Assembly: GCA_947359465.1 (NCBI GenBank)
Contig: OX375875.1
Location: forward strand, 59,893,981-59,957,980
Direction of reading: 5' to 3'
Length of the DNA: 64,000 nucleotides
Source of the DNA: Metellina segmentata
Taxonomy: Eukaryota; Arthropoda; Arachnida; Araneae; Tetragnathidae
The translations under genes and the position numbers were made by a program. The first letter of the stretch is position 1; the number at the start of each line of letters is the position of its first letter. Under the pieces are notes generated by a model, which was not told the origin of the DNA, did not search any database, and was given only the letters and a program-made list of their open reading frames with translations. Shown one piece after another: positions 1 through 12,200 of the stretch.

Positions 1-2784
1 TGATCAATGAACTTTAAGAAATCTTCCTCTCTTGCAGGATGAATAACTTGTATACCAATACCTAAAAATTAATTATATTTTTACTTAACACTGAAGCTCT
101 TTAATAAAATACAAGGTAGTAAAACATAAAAAGTATTTGATACAATATAGTATCTCTAACATTGCAGTCAATAACACAGGCTTGTATATTATTGAACTGA
201 ATATTTTGAGAATGATTCTAAGTATTTTTTTAAATAAAAATTTGACATTCTAACAATATCTATATTGCATGCTTACCATTATTTCTCATATGTGTGTTAG
301 TAGCAGAATGTAACACATTTAAATTACCAGCCCAAGTTCCCAAATATGACCGTTTTTAGAAATAACTGTGTTCCTCCAAAAACAGAACTCTTTCAACTGC
401 CAAATGGAAAAATCTCTGAAATTAAGAATGTAACTTAACTACTGTTGAACCAAACTTAAAATTAAATTACGAATTCGTAATAAATGACACTTCTGTTTTC
501 TTTCAATAGACTGCTATTTTTCAAAAACCAGGATTGTACTTTAATTTAGAATCACTGCCTAGCTATAAAATTTGAATTTACACAGAACATTCTTCCAGGG
601 TTCTTAGTTTATTTGGTTCTGACCATGTACCTATTTTCCCAACCATAGACTTTCATTATTTATGTACTACTTTTGCTCTTTTTTCTGTCCTGATTTTAAC
701 TAAAATCTTACCACCCTAAATTTTAGCTAAAATTTTGATTAAAATTAGCATCCTTTTGATGAATTTATTCAACTTATCACAACCATTTCTACAGGAAACA
801 GTCTAGAAAGCTGCTTATCTACTATAAAATGAGTAAAAAATATGCTTTCAAACCAAACACCATATAAAACCAAATTACTCAAATATAATAAACATGTTTC
901 CCATTGTTAAATGGAAGAGAATGTTCTTTGTCACCGAAACTGATTGCTATTTGCTACTGTGCCAAGGACTGACTTTTGTTCTGTGACATGTTGAAAAATT
1001 CAACTTTGCTTTTGCACTTTTTATATAAGCTCATGATTTTAAGGTAAAACAAAAGTTATCTTACAATGTAGGGTCGGAGATAGCTTTTTAGCATTTGACA
1101 AGAAATTTTGTAATACCAAAGAATAATTATTAAACATAATTCCAATTTAAAAACCAAATTAGAAGTTTACTGAATTTTTTGGTTGTCTTAATAGAAAGTT
1201 TTAATATGAAATTTCAATGTTTATCCATGTTTGAGCCAAATCATCGAATTTCAGAGGCTTCTAAAGAGATTTGGTTATTTATTCTTGGATAAACAAATGA
1301 CGAAAGAGGACGCAATAATTTATAAAAACCTAAAAACAGTCACTCACTTCATCGAAACAAAATAAAAGTCAGATGAAGCAAATAGAATAAACTAGGGGGC
1401 CCGCCAGAGGATTGCTTTGCAATCCTTATTGGTTCACTTCGCTCGCATCAATGAAGACATTGTTTACAAAATATAAAATTCTTCACAAAAAATTTGTTTG
1501 CTACACAAAAATTATACAATACCTCTGGTATCCGAACTCGAACAATTTTTGGAATTCAAATGAAAACATAGTGCAAATTTTGACTTGAAATGTGAGCGCT
1601 GTTTTGGAAATCGAATACCCAGAATGTCATTCGTAAGCTGCAACAGCTCGACTAATATGAATTTTTTTTCCCAATAACACTATACATTCAATTGAGGCAC
1701 GAGGCTTCGCGTTTAAAAAAAATCGTAATGTTGTCAAAACATGATTAACAAATAACGTACAAATCTTTTTTGCGTGCCACATAAGAGAATTATATATATA
1801 GATGTTTTCATCCAGCATTCTCTTTAAAGAAACAGTTGGAGGATATTTCTTTTCGCTAAGTTTTACATGAAAGTAACGAATCTTGTTAAAAAGCATTCAA
1901 CACTGGAAACTCAAGAAACATTTGGAACTTGTAGCCTTTTTGAATGTGATATGTTCAGTACATTACTCGCATAGGTACACAAAGAAAGGTTTTGTAAGTT
2001 TGGGGATTTTATGGTGCAAGGGCCATAAATGGCCAAAGAAAGGGAATTCATACAGGTATTTCGTGGAACATTTACTTCACATTAAATTCATTATGCATCA
2101 TTTATAATCATAACAATGGGTATCTAAAATACTATCTTGTGATATAGTAAAACAGCAACCCTTAAGACATCACGTTCAGACTGATTATAAGAGTTCATTC
2201 AACAAATTTCAAATGGTGCCAGAGTAAAACCTGCTGTGACATTCTTGAGAAATTTTTTCAATTATGGAGTGTTCACTGTTTGCAGAAGTCAGGGAATTAC
2301 TTATATCATCAATTTTTCTGTCTATTTTAGAAAGCTGTTCTAAAAGACTAGAAAAAAAACAGCAGTTTTTCCAAGAACGATCACATGAGATATGAAACAA
2401 AACAAAACAAAAATGAATATGACAAAAACGAAAATGTTTACCATTGAAACCATTCTGTGGATACACATGATAGTTCGCATATATATTATTTCGGAACTTC
2501 AATTCCAATCGAGTACTTGAAGACAACAATTGTGATAAATCTCTAACATCAAAAGGCATTTTTTCCACAACTATTATTGCTGGTTTCTCATCTCCCGAAA
2601 AACGACCTTCCACAACCACGGATTTGGTGTGTGAGCATTCCTTCATTACTCTGTGGACGCGGAAGTTTTTCAGTGAACACAAGCCCTCAAATTTCGATTT
2701 TTCTAATGGTTTTGATACATTTTCGTTATATTTGCTGAACACACCGGCTTCATCGTATGAACCCGTAGTTAAATCCACAGCCAT
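1..2784 (-). CDS. DCPS: m7GpppX diphosphatase (scavenger decapping enzyme), 5' part, cut by window edge
   Basis: DcpS hydrolyses the cap fragment left after 3'-to-5' mRNA decay. Coding exon 1 is 2784 down to 2442, starting at ATG 2784-2782 (MAVDLTTG) and ending at a G|GTAAAC donor. Exon 2 starts at 61 after a TTTTTAG acceptor and runs off the window. Phase is compatible (exon 1 leaves one base, and the junction reads G-GT, glycine). Exon 1 carries the N-terminal dimerisation/cap-lid domain: residues of the form NFRVHRVMKE, then VVEKMPFDVRDLSQLL and NNIYANYHVYPQ line up with the DcpS N-domain. Exon 2 reads IQVIHPAREEDFLKF, matching the family's (V/I)YPATEKH segment. The catalytic HIT motif would lie in exons to the left, outside the window. 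A longer reading from a TTG at 2811 is not a eukaryotic start. The intron of about 2.4 kb holds a Helitron and a possible alternative last exon. Confidence 0.88.
1392..1802 (-). mobile_element. Non-autonomous Helitron, 411 bp, in DCPS intron 1
   Basis: On the minus strand the element begins TCTATATATATAATTCTC at 1802 and ends CCCCCTAG at 1392, flanked by A on the 5' side and T on the 3' side. That is the canonical Helitron A|TC...CTAG|T insertion. The end is preceded by a GC-rich stretch and the palindromic ATTGCTTTGCAAT. There is no Rep/helicase coding. It is related to the plus-strand copy at 26325-26954. Confidence 0.8.
1988..2046 (-). repeat. Fragment of tRNA-derived SINE family B (tail part)
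   Basis: The stretch resembles the 3' portion of the SINEs at 23270-23518 and 39128-39225 (GGGATTTTATGGTGCAAGG followed by a GGCCATA box). Only the body end is present; no A or B box. Confidence 0.4.
2209..2339 (-). other. Possible alternative terminal exon inside DCPS intron 1
   Basis: Downstream of DCPS exon 1, after a polypyrimidine tract and TTTTAG at 2340-2345, an open frame of 42 codons runs to a TGA at 2211-2209. It reads EQLSKIDRKIDDISNSL and onward, a charged heptad-like pattern that could form a short coiled coil. Splicing the exon 1 donor (2441) to this acceptor keeps frame (G+AA gives Glu) and gives a 102-bp intron; the intron itself is also open in this frame. The product would be the DcpS N-domain plus a short tail with no HIT catalytic domain. 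I see no close AATAAA on this strand, so it may be a chance ORF or an exon of something else. Confidence 0.3.
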
Positions 2785-3256
2785 TTCTAAGATTTTAGAA
2801 ATTACTCTCAACTTTGCGGATTTACTGTTTGTTTACAAAGTAGTTGTTGACAGCTCACAGTTAATGTTGATTGCAACAATGTTAACTAAAAAACAGTAAT
2901 TTCATAACTAAGATATATTTTCGATGTGCTTTGAGCGTTTTCAAAACCCTTTTGTTTCAATTTCAACTGTTGATAAAGATTTGACACAAACTGTATGGCA
3001 TTTCTTTCAGTGAGCGAGTCTTTTACTAACACATACTGTGGATAAAACTTTTAACTGTAACTGTAGTTAGTAGAGATTTGTTTATATTTATAATTTAATT
3101 TTTTGCGGTATGCTCCGCTCATGTGAAATGTTATTTATCTATACCTTCCCGTACTTGAGAAATTTGCCGAATTAAATTCCAATAATTTTTAAAGTGTTTC
3201 CACTGCTCCGTTCTTTTTTTTTCATAAAAATTTGAAACACAGTCATAACTACAAAG
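2785..3256. promoter_or_regulatory. Putative bidirectional promoter between DCPS and TIMM22
   Basis: The 472 bp between the two divergent ATGs must hold both 5' UTRs and any shared core promoter. It is AT-rich with no obvious TATA box at a fitting distance or CpG island. Two divergent housekeeping-type genes this close make a shared promoter likely by inference; no transcription start can be read from the sequence. Confidence 0.5.
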
Positions 3257-6200
3257 ATGGATGCTGAAAATAACTCTCCGACAGAAAAACCAAAAGAAAT
3301 TGATTTCAATGCACTAACTATGATGCTAATTGGACCTAATAGAAGAATAACAGACAGAATAATTATGCCAATTAGTCTTGCCGGAAATCAATTCAAAAGC
3401 AAGGAAGAGCTGAGAGTTGAAGCTGTTTTTGAGAGCTGCACTTTCAAAACTATTACTAGCTGTGCAGTTGGTTAGTATTAAGCATAAGCAAAGTTTTGAT
3501 ACTATTGGCTTGTTTCTATAATTTTATCAAAACTCCACTTCTAGTTCAAAAATAATGTAGATTATCTTTATTCTATGAAACATTGTTTCAACTAAAGCAG
3601 TTGGGGGATTTCTAAACGTAATCGTTAACTAGGGTATGAAAAACACCTGATTTCAACAAAATTATAAGTATCGTATTTGTTTTATTCAAATCAGATTTTA
3701 ATGGTTTCCTTGGCCTGTACAAGTTTTAATTTGATGGACATAGACACTATTTTCTAAATAGGTTTGATTTATGTTAAACATTAAATGTATAATATTAATG
3801 TATTAAGAAATGTAGCTGTATAAATTTTTGAAAGATTAAAATTCAACATTGAAATTAGGAAAATAATCACATAAAGCAGGGTTCCCACGGTCCTTGAAAC
3901 GTCCTTGAATTTTTTTTTCTGAACTAGGAGCCCTTAAAAATTACGGAATTTGGTGGAAAGTCCTTGAAAGTACTTGATTTTTTTAACTAGTACATGCTTG
4001 CGTAATTTCATCTTGCATTGGAACTTGTACAGACTAGTTTCCAGCACAGCAAGTGCGTCGTTTTGTATGTAACCTGTGTTTGTTCTTTGACACCATGTGA
4101 TACACTTTTATGCTACGTCTAAGATGATCCATTCTCCATCGTACTCTGTCCGTCTAAGTTAGCACCTCTGGTCTCCGTTTATACAGCTGCCTTGTTATGC
4201 CCACCGCATCATGACATCACGACCGGTAGATAGCAGCACTGCTTTTTTAGGAAATCGTAGCTTTAGCAGTCAGGACATCATTGGAAACCTGACACGCATA
4301 TAAAGAAATAAAGCCAAATTCTTATTGCAAAAATATAAAAGTTACAATTGGAATAAAAACTTTTTTTTTACAAAAATCCCATTTAAGATATCCTTTAAGT
4401 GTAAAATGTTCTGCAGATTTCGAATCCGTTGAAATTTTCACTCTTTCTTTAACAACGATCGCAAAGATAGAAACTTAGACTGGAGAATAAAAAAGCCATA
4501 ACTCCAGTCAAAACATTTGATTTGTTTTGTTTCTCAAACGAAATAAACCACCACAGCCGTCTATTGTTGTGGCAGTGGACGACAGCAAATTGGAGTTTGT
4601 GTTGAGAAGATCGAACCATGTGTGTACACTCCCACACTCTTCTACGTGCCACCAAAAGAATTTATTGTGCGATATTGTCTCGCACGACCGAAATCAATAT
4701 GCATGCAAGTAGCCTGATAGTTATTATTGAGATGAGAAGCCCACTTTGCATCAAAAATCACACTTTCTGTGAGAAAAGAAAACCGAAATTGATAACCTTT
4801 CTTTTTTTAACTCAAGAGTTTCAAAAAAAAATGGAGTGAAAAAATTAAGTTTTTTTTTTTTAATATTCACATTTTTATTTTTAATTGACAACTTTTTGCA
4901 CATGCCTTGTTTTGGTCGTAAAAAAAAAATTTAGGTCCTTGAAAAATATTTTGTTGGTTTTGAAAAGTCCTTAAAAGTTTTTTTTGGATAAAGGTGTGGG
5001 AACCATGTAAAGTAAATGGAACAGTGCCACAAATGCCAAGCATAAGCAATCATTTTCCATCTGATTCTCAAGTGGCTAGATTACTTTGTGCTTAACCCAT
5101 AACCAGTGATGCTAAATTTTTAGACTTCTAAATAAGGTTGTGGGATCCCACCAACACCATATTGTAAATTTTTGTATAGTTATTCCATCATACAAATTTA
5201 ATAATTTTTTTTTGCATTATATATTTATTATACATGAATTAAATTAAGATAATTTCTGTATTTATTTTGACCTAAAATAAATTGTTCAAGACTTGCTTTT
5301 GAGAAAAAATCATGTCACCAATTGAAAGTATTACACAACCAATAGAAAATAAAATGCATAAGGAATTCGCACTGTGAAAACATTTCTTCTTCTCATTAAT
5401 ATTTTGCTTGCAAAAATAACAAATTTTTGAAAAAATTGTTAGTTGTAAGCAAACAGTTACAACATGTATTCATACTGCAATCTTCTCTTTATGAGCACTA
5501 ACAAGTTTTGACTAATAGAATCTTTCTTAGGTTTCTTTTGCCAAGGATGTGATTAATAAGTTGAAGTGTAAAGCAAAAGTACACTACTCAGAAATCTTGT
5601 GACACTCAACAGATTAAAAAGGATATAAGTTGCTTTTTCTTTTCAATAGATTTTTTGTCCTGAATTAATCTAAAACTAGTCTAATAACACATTACTGCTC
5701 TATACTTGGAAATAAATTTTAAATTTAAAACCACAACTCCTAAATTTATATTTTGCTTATTTTAATATCTCAAATTCCTACCCCTTACAATGTACTTACA
5801 ATACCAACATTGCCCCCTCTAGATTGATAACCTGGTTCTGTATAAATAGAAATTTGAATTTTTAAACTCTGTATTTTGTGACTGGTGTATAATCCTGTAT
5901 TTGTGGCACTTAGTTTTTTACTGTTCCTAAAAAAATTTAATTCTGAACTTACAAGTTTTTATACTAAAACAACAATATGCATTGGAAGCTCTTAGTTTCA
6001 TAAAAATGTATGTAGTAGTACCTATAGCCTTAATCTATTCTTATGCAGGCTTTTATACTTTATTTCTCTTTCAGGTTTTGCATTTGGTGCATTCATGGGA
6101 TTGATATCAGCTAGCATGGATCCCCAAACTGGAATTACTCCTGAAAAACAAACTGTCCGAATGATATTTAATGATTTTAAATTAAAAACGGTATCTTATG

Positions 6201-9200
6201 GGAAAAATTTTGCTATGATTGGTGCTGTATTTGCTGCCATTGAGTGCAATATTGAAAGTGTGAGTATATTTTATTGAAAACTTTTCTGGTGGATTAATGA
6301 TTTTAAAGTAAAGGCAAAAATATTTGGAGTTTTATTTTATTTTAATTTATAACTGCGGTATTATTTACACATAATAAGTTTTAAATCGGAGTTTAAAATT
6401 GTATTTAATTGTAAAAGAGGTGTTACAGTTAAGTAGAGGTAAACTTCTACCATTTATCTATTATGAAAGATTTTTCAATTATTCGAATTATATTTGACTA
6501 AACCCTTGATTCTTGACCTCTTCATGTATTGTAGTTCTAAATTACTTTTAGCCACTAAATAAACATGGTAAGTATTACACAACTTCTTCTTATTATATTG
6601 TTAAAATTATATAATTAATATAAAATGTACAGTAACTCCTCAATATATTATATTTCTTGGAAGTCGAGAAAAACTTAAAAACAAAAAGGCATACATTATG
6701 CATTAAAATTTGAACTTTTTTACTTAATATTATGTGCAACTCAAACTTGAAGACAAAAGTGATAGCAAAACTTTAAAATATTAAATTTGGCAGCATATTC
6801 TAAAGAGAAATTTCTTCTTCACGCATGAGACATTCAAGTCTTTTTCAATTCAATTTGCCCTGTACACATTGCTAAAGATACACGTTGTCTTGCATCCAAA
6901 ATACTTTTCAGCAGGAAGAACCTTCTGGCTATTCAATGGATTGGCTCTGTGCATGAGAGGTGATCTATACAGAGTCGATTGTTCGTCAAGAATTTTTCAC
7001 ATCCCTCAACTTTCCTTCCCTTTACCTAATTGTTTTTGCACAAACAGAAGCATGATTTGTTGTATGAAGTACAATTAGAAAGGGCAATAACTAAAATAAG
7101 ATTTATTCATTCCATGTTACATTTGAAGATCAGTTAAATCCTTTGCTACTGATTGCACACACTGTTCTCTTCAACAGGTTATGGCAAAAACTAGTTTCTG
7201 CCATTAAAGTGGCAATAACAGGCAGAAACCCCAAAAATAACTATTTCATGTGATAAAAACTATTGAAGTGCCACAAATACCAGACAGGAATGCATTTTAA
7301 AGTTATAATTTTCAAATTCAGTTATAATTTTTTCAATATTTATATTTATTCAAAGGTTACATCGCAGCAAATTCACCATTCAAGTTCACCTTTTCCACGA
7401 AATAGTCTATCTCAAAAGACCAATTTTGCTGCTGTTTTCGAACCTAAACTACTTCTTAATTCGTTGTGAATAAACGAAAAGTTTGAGAATATTCTTTCAA
7501 TCCCAGCAGAACTTGCAGGCAATATCATCACTACAAACAAGAGTTATGAAATCTTCATTTACAATTGTTTTTCAATTGTTGTTACTTTGTTTACAATTTT
7601 CCTGGTCATGTGACAATTTAGATACCATGTACTTTGGGTGAAGCATATGAAGTTGAGTTACTACCTGATTAAATCTACTTATAACCTTTCTTTGGTTAGT
7701 TTCCATGATATTATCACCAGCCGTTAGTGTTAACCAAATTTCACAAGCATCTGCAATCGAACAGTCATGCAACAGAAGACATAACAGCATTAACAGATGT
7801 CAACAAACTACATTAAAATTTTATTCTTGATAAAATAGCTTCCTTTAATAGAATTGCGAACTATGCATGGAAAAACCAGAAATTATGGGAGGTCTAGGTC
7901 TAAGTTTTTTTTTTTATGTGGCATCCTAAAGACAGATTTTTTTTTGCAATAAATCTTTGATGAACTCCAAATATTTTTTTAATTATTGTAATTTTTTTAA
8001 TATTATTATTAATTAATTAGTACTGCCACACATAGGCGAAGAGAGAGGGAAATCCTTGGGGGGGGGGACAAAAAAGCTGACCAAAGGAGGTAAAAATGTG
8101 GTGGTTCTTTTCCCGCTCTCCCACTAATAAATGTAATTAAACTATGTTGTGTTGTCAATTGATGAAAAGATGTTCTTTGTTTTTAATTACAAAATATAAA
8201 TTCAATATTTCTCTTTCATTCATATATTCAAACAAGACCAACAAGGTATTGTTTTATGTGTCTTGTTGGTCAAAATAGTTGGAGGGTCCGTGCCCTCCCA
8301 TAACTCCGCCTATGCTGCGACGTTCCGTTGTTGCTATTGTAAAAAATTTGCCTTGTAGTTTCTGACAATTATTGTCATTTTCTGCCGGTTTAAACCGATT
8401 ACATCTAGTTTCTGCACCCAGCATGGCAAAAACCAGTTTCTGACGGCAGAAACCAAACCTTGGTTTCATTAGTGTCTAGTTTGAGTTATTTTTAACTTCA
8501 AGAGGTGTAATCACTTAACAATAATGCAAGTTTCTCATTTTTATATATTCTATTTATTAACAGCACCGAGGCAAAAGTGATTGGAAGAATGGCACAATGG
8601 CTGGAGGAATCACAGGTGGAATCATTGGCTTAAGAGGTAAATTTGTATTTTCAATGTTGGGTCATTCCACGCAAAATAAGCAAATCGGCTGTGGCTGACA
8701 CATCACCGATTTTAATGAAAATTAGTTTAAACAGATCACATATAGTATGGAGGAACTGCCAAATATTAAGTGTCCAAAATGTATAGTTTATTTTTTATTG
8801 AATTTTAAAGTTCAAGGTCACACAAATGTTGATTTTTTTAGTAATTAAAGTAACCTGTTTGAGACCCTATGTTTCACAAATTTACTGACACAAATTATAA
8901 ATCCTTTCTTATTACATTCTTCAGTAAAAGTTCTTTTAGGAAATGTCAGAATATAGTTTAATATCCGGTACTTCTTGTTCTGAGGGAATGGCAAAAATAG
9001 AGATTACTCCAATATGATACAAATTTTAAATTGCTCTAGTACCTCTAAAAATGGAAAGACAATATCAAAAATAATTCTTAACAAACTACTTCTTCTATCT
9101 AAAAGTTTGGTATAATTTAGTGACTGTGTTTCTATTTCTTAGTGAAGAAAAAATAATAATGAAAAAGTAAAATAATTGAAAACGATTTTTCTATTTTTTA

Positions 9201-12200
9201 AATACAAATTTTATTGTGAAGGACATCTCCGAAATACTCACATATTTTCAGTATTATATGTAATTTCACTGTTATCATTGAAGTTCTCGTAATATAAATA
9301 GACTGGGAAGCAAATGTTGTGATTTTGATTTTATTATTGTTGCTTTAGAACTCAGATTACAATCCTGAATTTTTTTTTACAAGTAATACACATATTAAAC
9401 TGAATTTCTGTGAAATGTTGGTTTTGTCAGAGCTGTCCTTCATTTGATTTCGTATGCCTATTTAAAATAGAAAATTGTCATTTTGTTATTTTCATTACTA
9501 TTTTGAAGATGAAAGAATCAATATGTGACTTCCAAACTCTAACAGTAACATTATCAGACCTAGCACTGTAACTGGCATGAATTGCAACGATGTCTTAAAA
9601 TTTCTTTAGCCCATAGAAATGTTTTTAAATCTGTCAAAAATGACAATTTTCCATTCTTTGCAACTAAATTTTAGATAAAATATGATGTTTAAAATTGTTG
9701 TTGCAAAAGTGAAAAAAAGAACATTTTGTACAGATTATAAAGATGTAAAACATGTTTGTCTGTGTTAAGTAGTTTCTGGAAAAAGAACTTCAAACACGCA
9801 ACATTAAGCGATCTCACAACTGCTCTTCAGTTACAAGTCCTTAAAATGACTCAAACTTCGAAAATATTTACTTTCGAACCTAAATATTTTGGATATCGTT
9901 ATTTATGCATAAACTAAACCCCTGTACCAAATTTCATGAAAATCCATTACCATACGGCCACAGGTTTTACCTGATTTTTGCTCATTTGACGTGGAATGAC
10001 CCTGTATTAAATATGCACAGGCAAGTGTTCTCAAATTTTGCGAGACAAAACATCTGACCAAAATTTTTGTTAGGGGGAATATTTTTACAGGGCATGTGTG
10101 TGCACATTTAAATCAAGTAGATTTAAATCAAACTTTAATAATATTGAAAATAAAATAACTTTGAACTGGATGTTTTTTATGAAATATTAATTACAAAATT
10201 TGCTTCTTTAATACCCCAAAAATGACCCTTTTTGGTAACTGACACCCCAATCAATACATTTAATTGTATTGATTAGGATACATGCCATCATATTAAAAAA
10301 ATTAGCCTGTAAAACACCACTTGTTTCATCTGTATGTTTCAGAACTCTATATATAGATTATTACCAATATTATTGGTATATTTGTAATATTTATCTCATG
10401 CTCGAGATCAGGTGTTTGGAGGGGGTCCCCTTGAACTTTACACCCATTCTGATAAAGTCTGTGCTCAGATGGCTAAATGTTATAAGTCACTTTTCTAAAA
10501 AATTGAGTAAGTCCCATCCTGGAGTCTTTTTTGTTAATGTTTAGAAAGTGGCAAGATGTCGCCTTTTTTTTTTCTTTCAATTTATGAGAAAACAAAGGTG
10601 GGAAAATTGTAATAAATCAAAAACCACAGAACCATATGTTAAATCTTAAAATTGCTGTCATGAAAATTAAAAAAAAAAATATGACTTATATCTGTTTGCC
10701 ATCTGAGCACAGAAGTGATCTATTAAGTGATATTGCATCCCTCTGCATATTTGACTACTCATACTAGTGCATCTGGTATACTTATCAAATTGTCTGTATT
10801 ACTTATGTTGGGGCCCTAGCTTTATAAATTCCACAGGGTCTCAAGAGTGTTGGGTTCTTTGACTTCGCATGCTTGGTTTTTGTTTCTTAAACAACTTATT
10901 TGATTAGTCATTGAAAATGTTTACCCCTCTTGTTTGGGGAACCTAGAGTTTTAGCTAATAAGAGTTGGAGCCCATAATGAGATAACAAAACCGACCGACC
11001 TATATTCTGACCAACATGTTTCTTAACTCACTGAAGACAAGTCACTCACGAACCTGTTCAACCACAGAATCTGAATTTCATAAGCCAGTTAGTACATTAC
11101 AAAATGCGTTTTCAGTTAATTTTGATGCACTTGAATTGATGCCTTTTAAAGAGAAATTTGCTATTTATAATAAAGAAAGCGGCATCATTTAACTCTTTGT
11201 TTTCACTGTTACAAATGACCTAGTGCTCCTAGTTTATTTAATAAGCCTTCCTGAAGGAAAATAAATAGGTTTCCATCTCAACACAAACAAATGAATCACT
11301 AACCATTATGAAAATGGGCAAGATTAATGGAGGCTAATTGAAATTAATGGAAGTAAAAAAAACTATGATTACAAAGTTAGGCCCTGTTCACATGGAGTTT
11401 TCTAACGCACGTTTGATGAGATTTTCAACCATTCCATGTATATAGCCTTTCTGTGTTTTCAAGTTCAGTTTCCCTTATGCATTAAATTAATTTTCCTTCA
11501 AATAAATTTGTATGTATATTTCTTAAAAATTCCATCACATAGGAAACACATGGAACAAGAATTAGTTTATTTTTATACATAATTTTCCCGAAGTTCCAAC
11601 TATCCGAAACAAAAACTAATCCTTCAACCTACCCTCTTTCAGGGGTTTTATAGCAGAAATGGAACTGTGGATGGAATAATGATGGGGGTTAAGGCAACAA
11701 AATACCCCATTTAAGTGTAACCTTGTATTATAAATGAGATAAGTACTCCCTTTTGAATATCTTTGTCAAATGTGTATTGTGAAAATATTAAAGTTACAGT
11801 TAAAAAATCAGTTGAAATTTCCACTATTTTTAATGATCTGGAATAAAAAAAGTCATAACTAATCAAAAAAGCGTGTTATGTGAACAGCGCAGTTCCTTCC
11901 AATGTATCTTGTGGGACGCCTTTGAATCGCTAAAGATGGAAGAACCTCAAAACACAGAAGCAAGTTAACATGGAAATTCTTGTAATTTCTGCATGTGTGT
12001 TTCAGTAAAACTATGCAAACATCAGAATAGAAGGAAACACTGTATCCTGGTGTAATAAGGTTATAAAAGAAGAAAACAATGCAAAATAAGGATAACTTTT
12101 AATACCCAAAGAAAAAGTAAGAGTAATGACCACAATATGAGTGTCAACTTAAGTGAAACAGAAGTTTTATATCGTGTGAACCTCTGGTAGCCACACGCAT

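Noticed and set aside
2330..2352. Using the upstream TTTCTAG acceptor for the alternative DCPS exon
   Set aside because: That junction puts exon 1 in a frame that stops within two codons; only the TTTTAG acceptor nine bases further keeps the frame.
2785..2811. Longer DCPS start reading MRVISKILE
   Set aside because: The first codon is TTG; the first in-frame ATG is at 2784, which also gives a normal N-terminus.
7176..8466. Similar phrases GGCAAAAACTAGTTTCTGCC (7176 on) and GGCAAAAACCAGTTTCTGAC (8402 on)
   Set aside because: Direct and partly self-complementary, but without consistent ends or duplication; likely an old repeat I cannot define.
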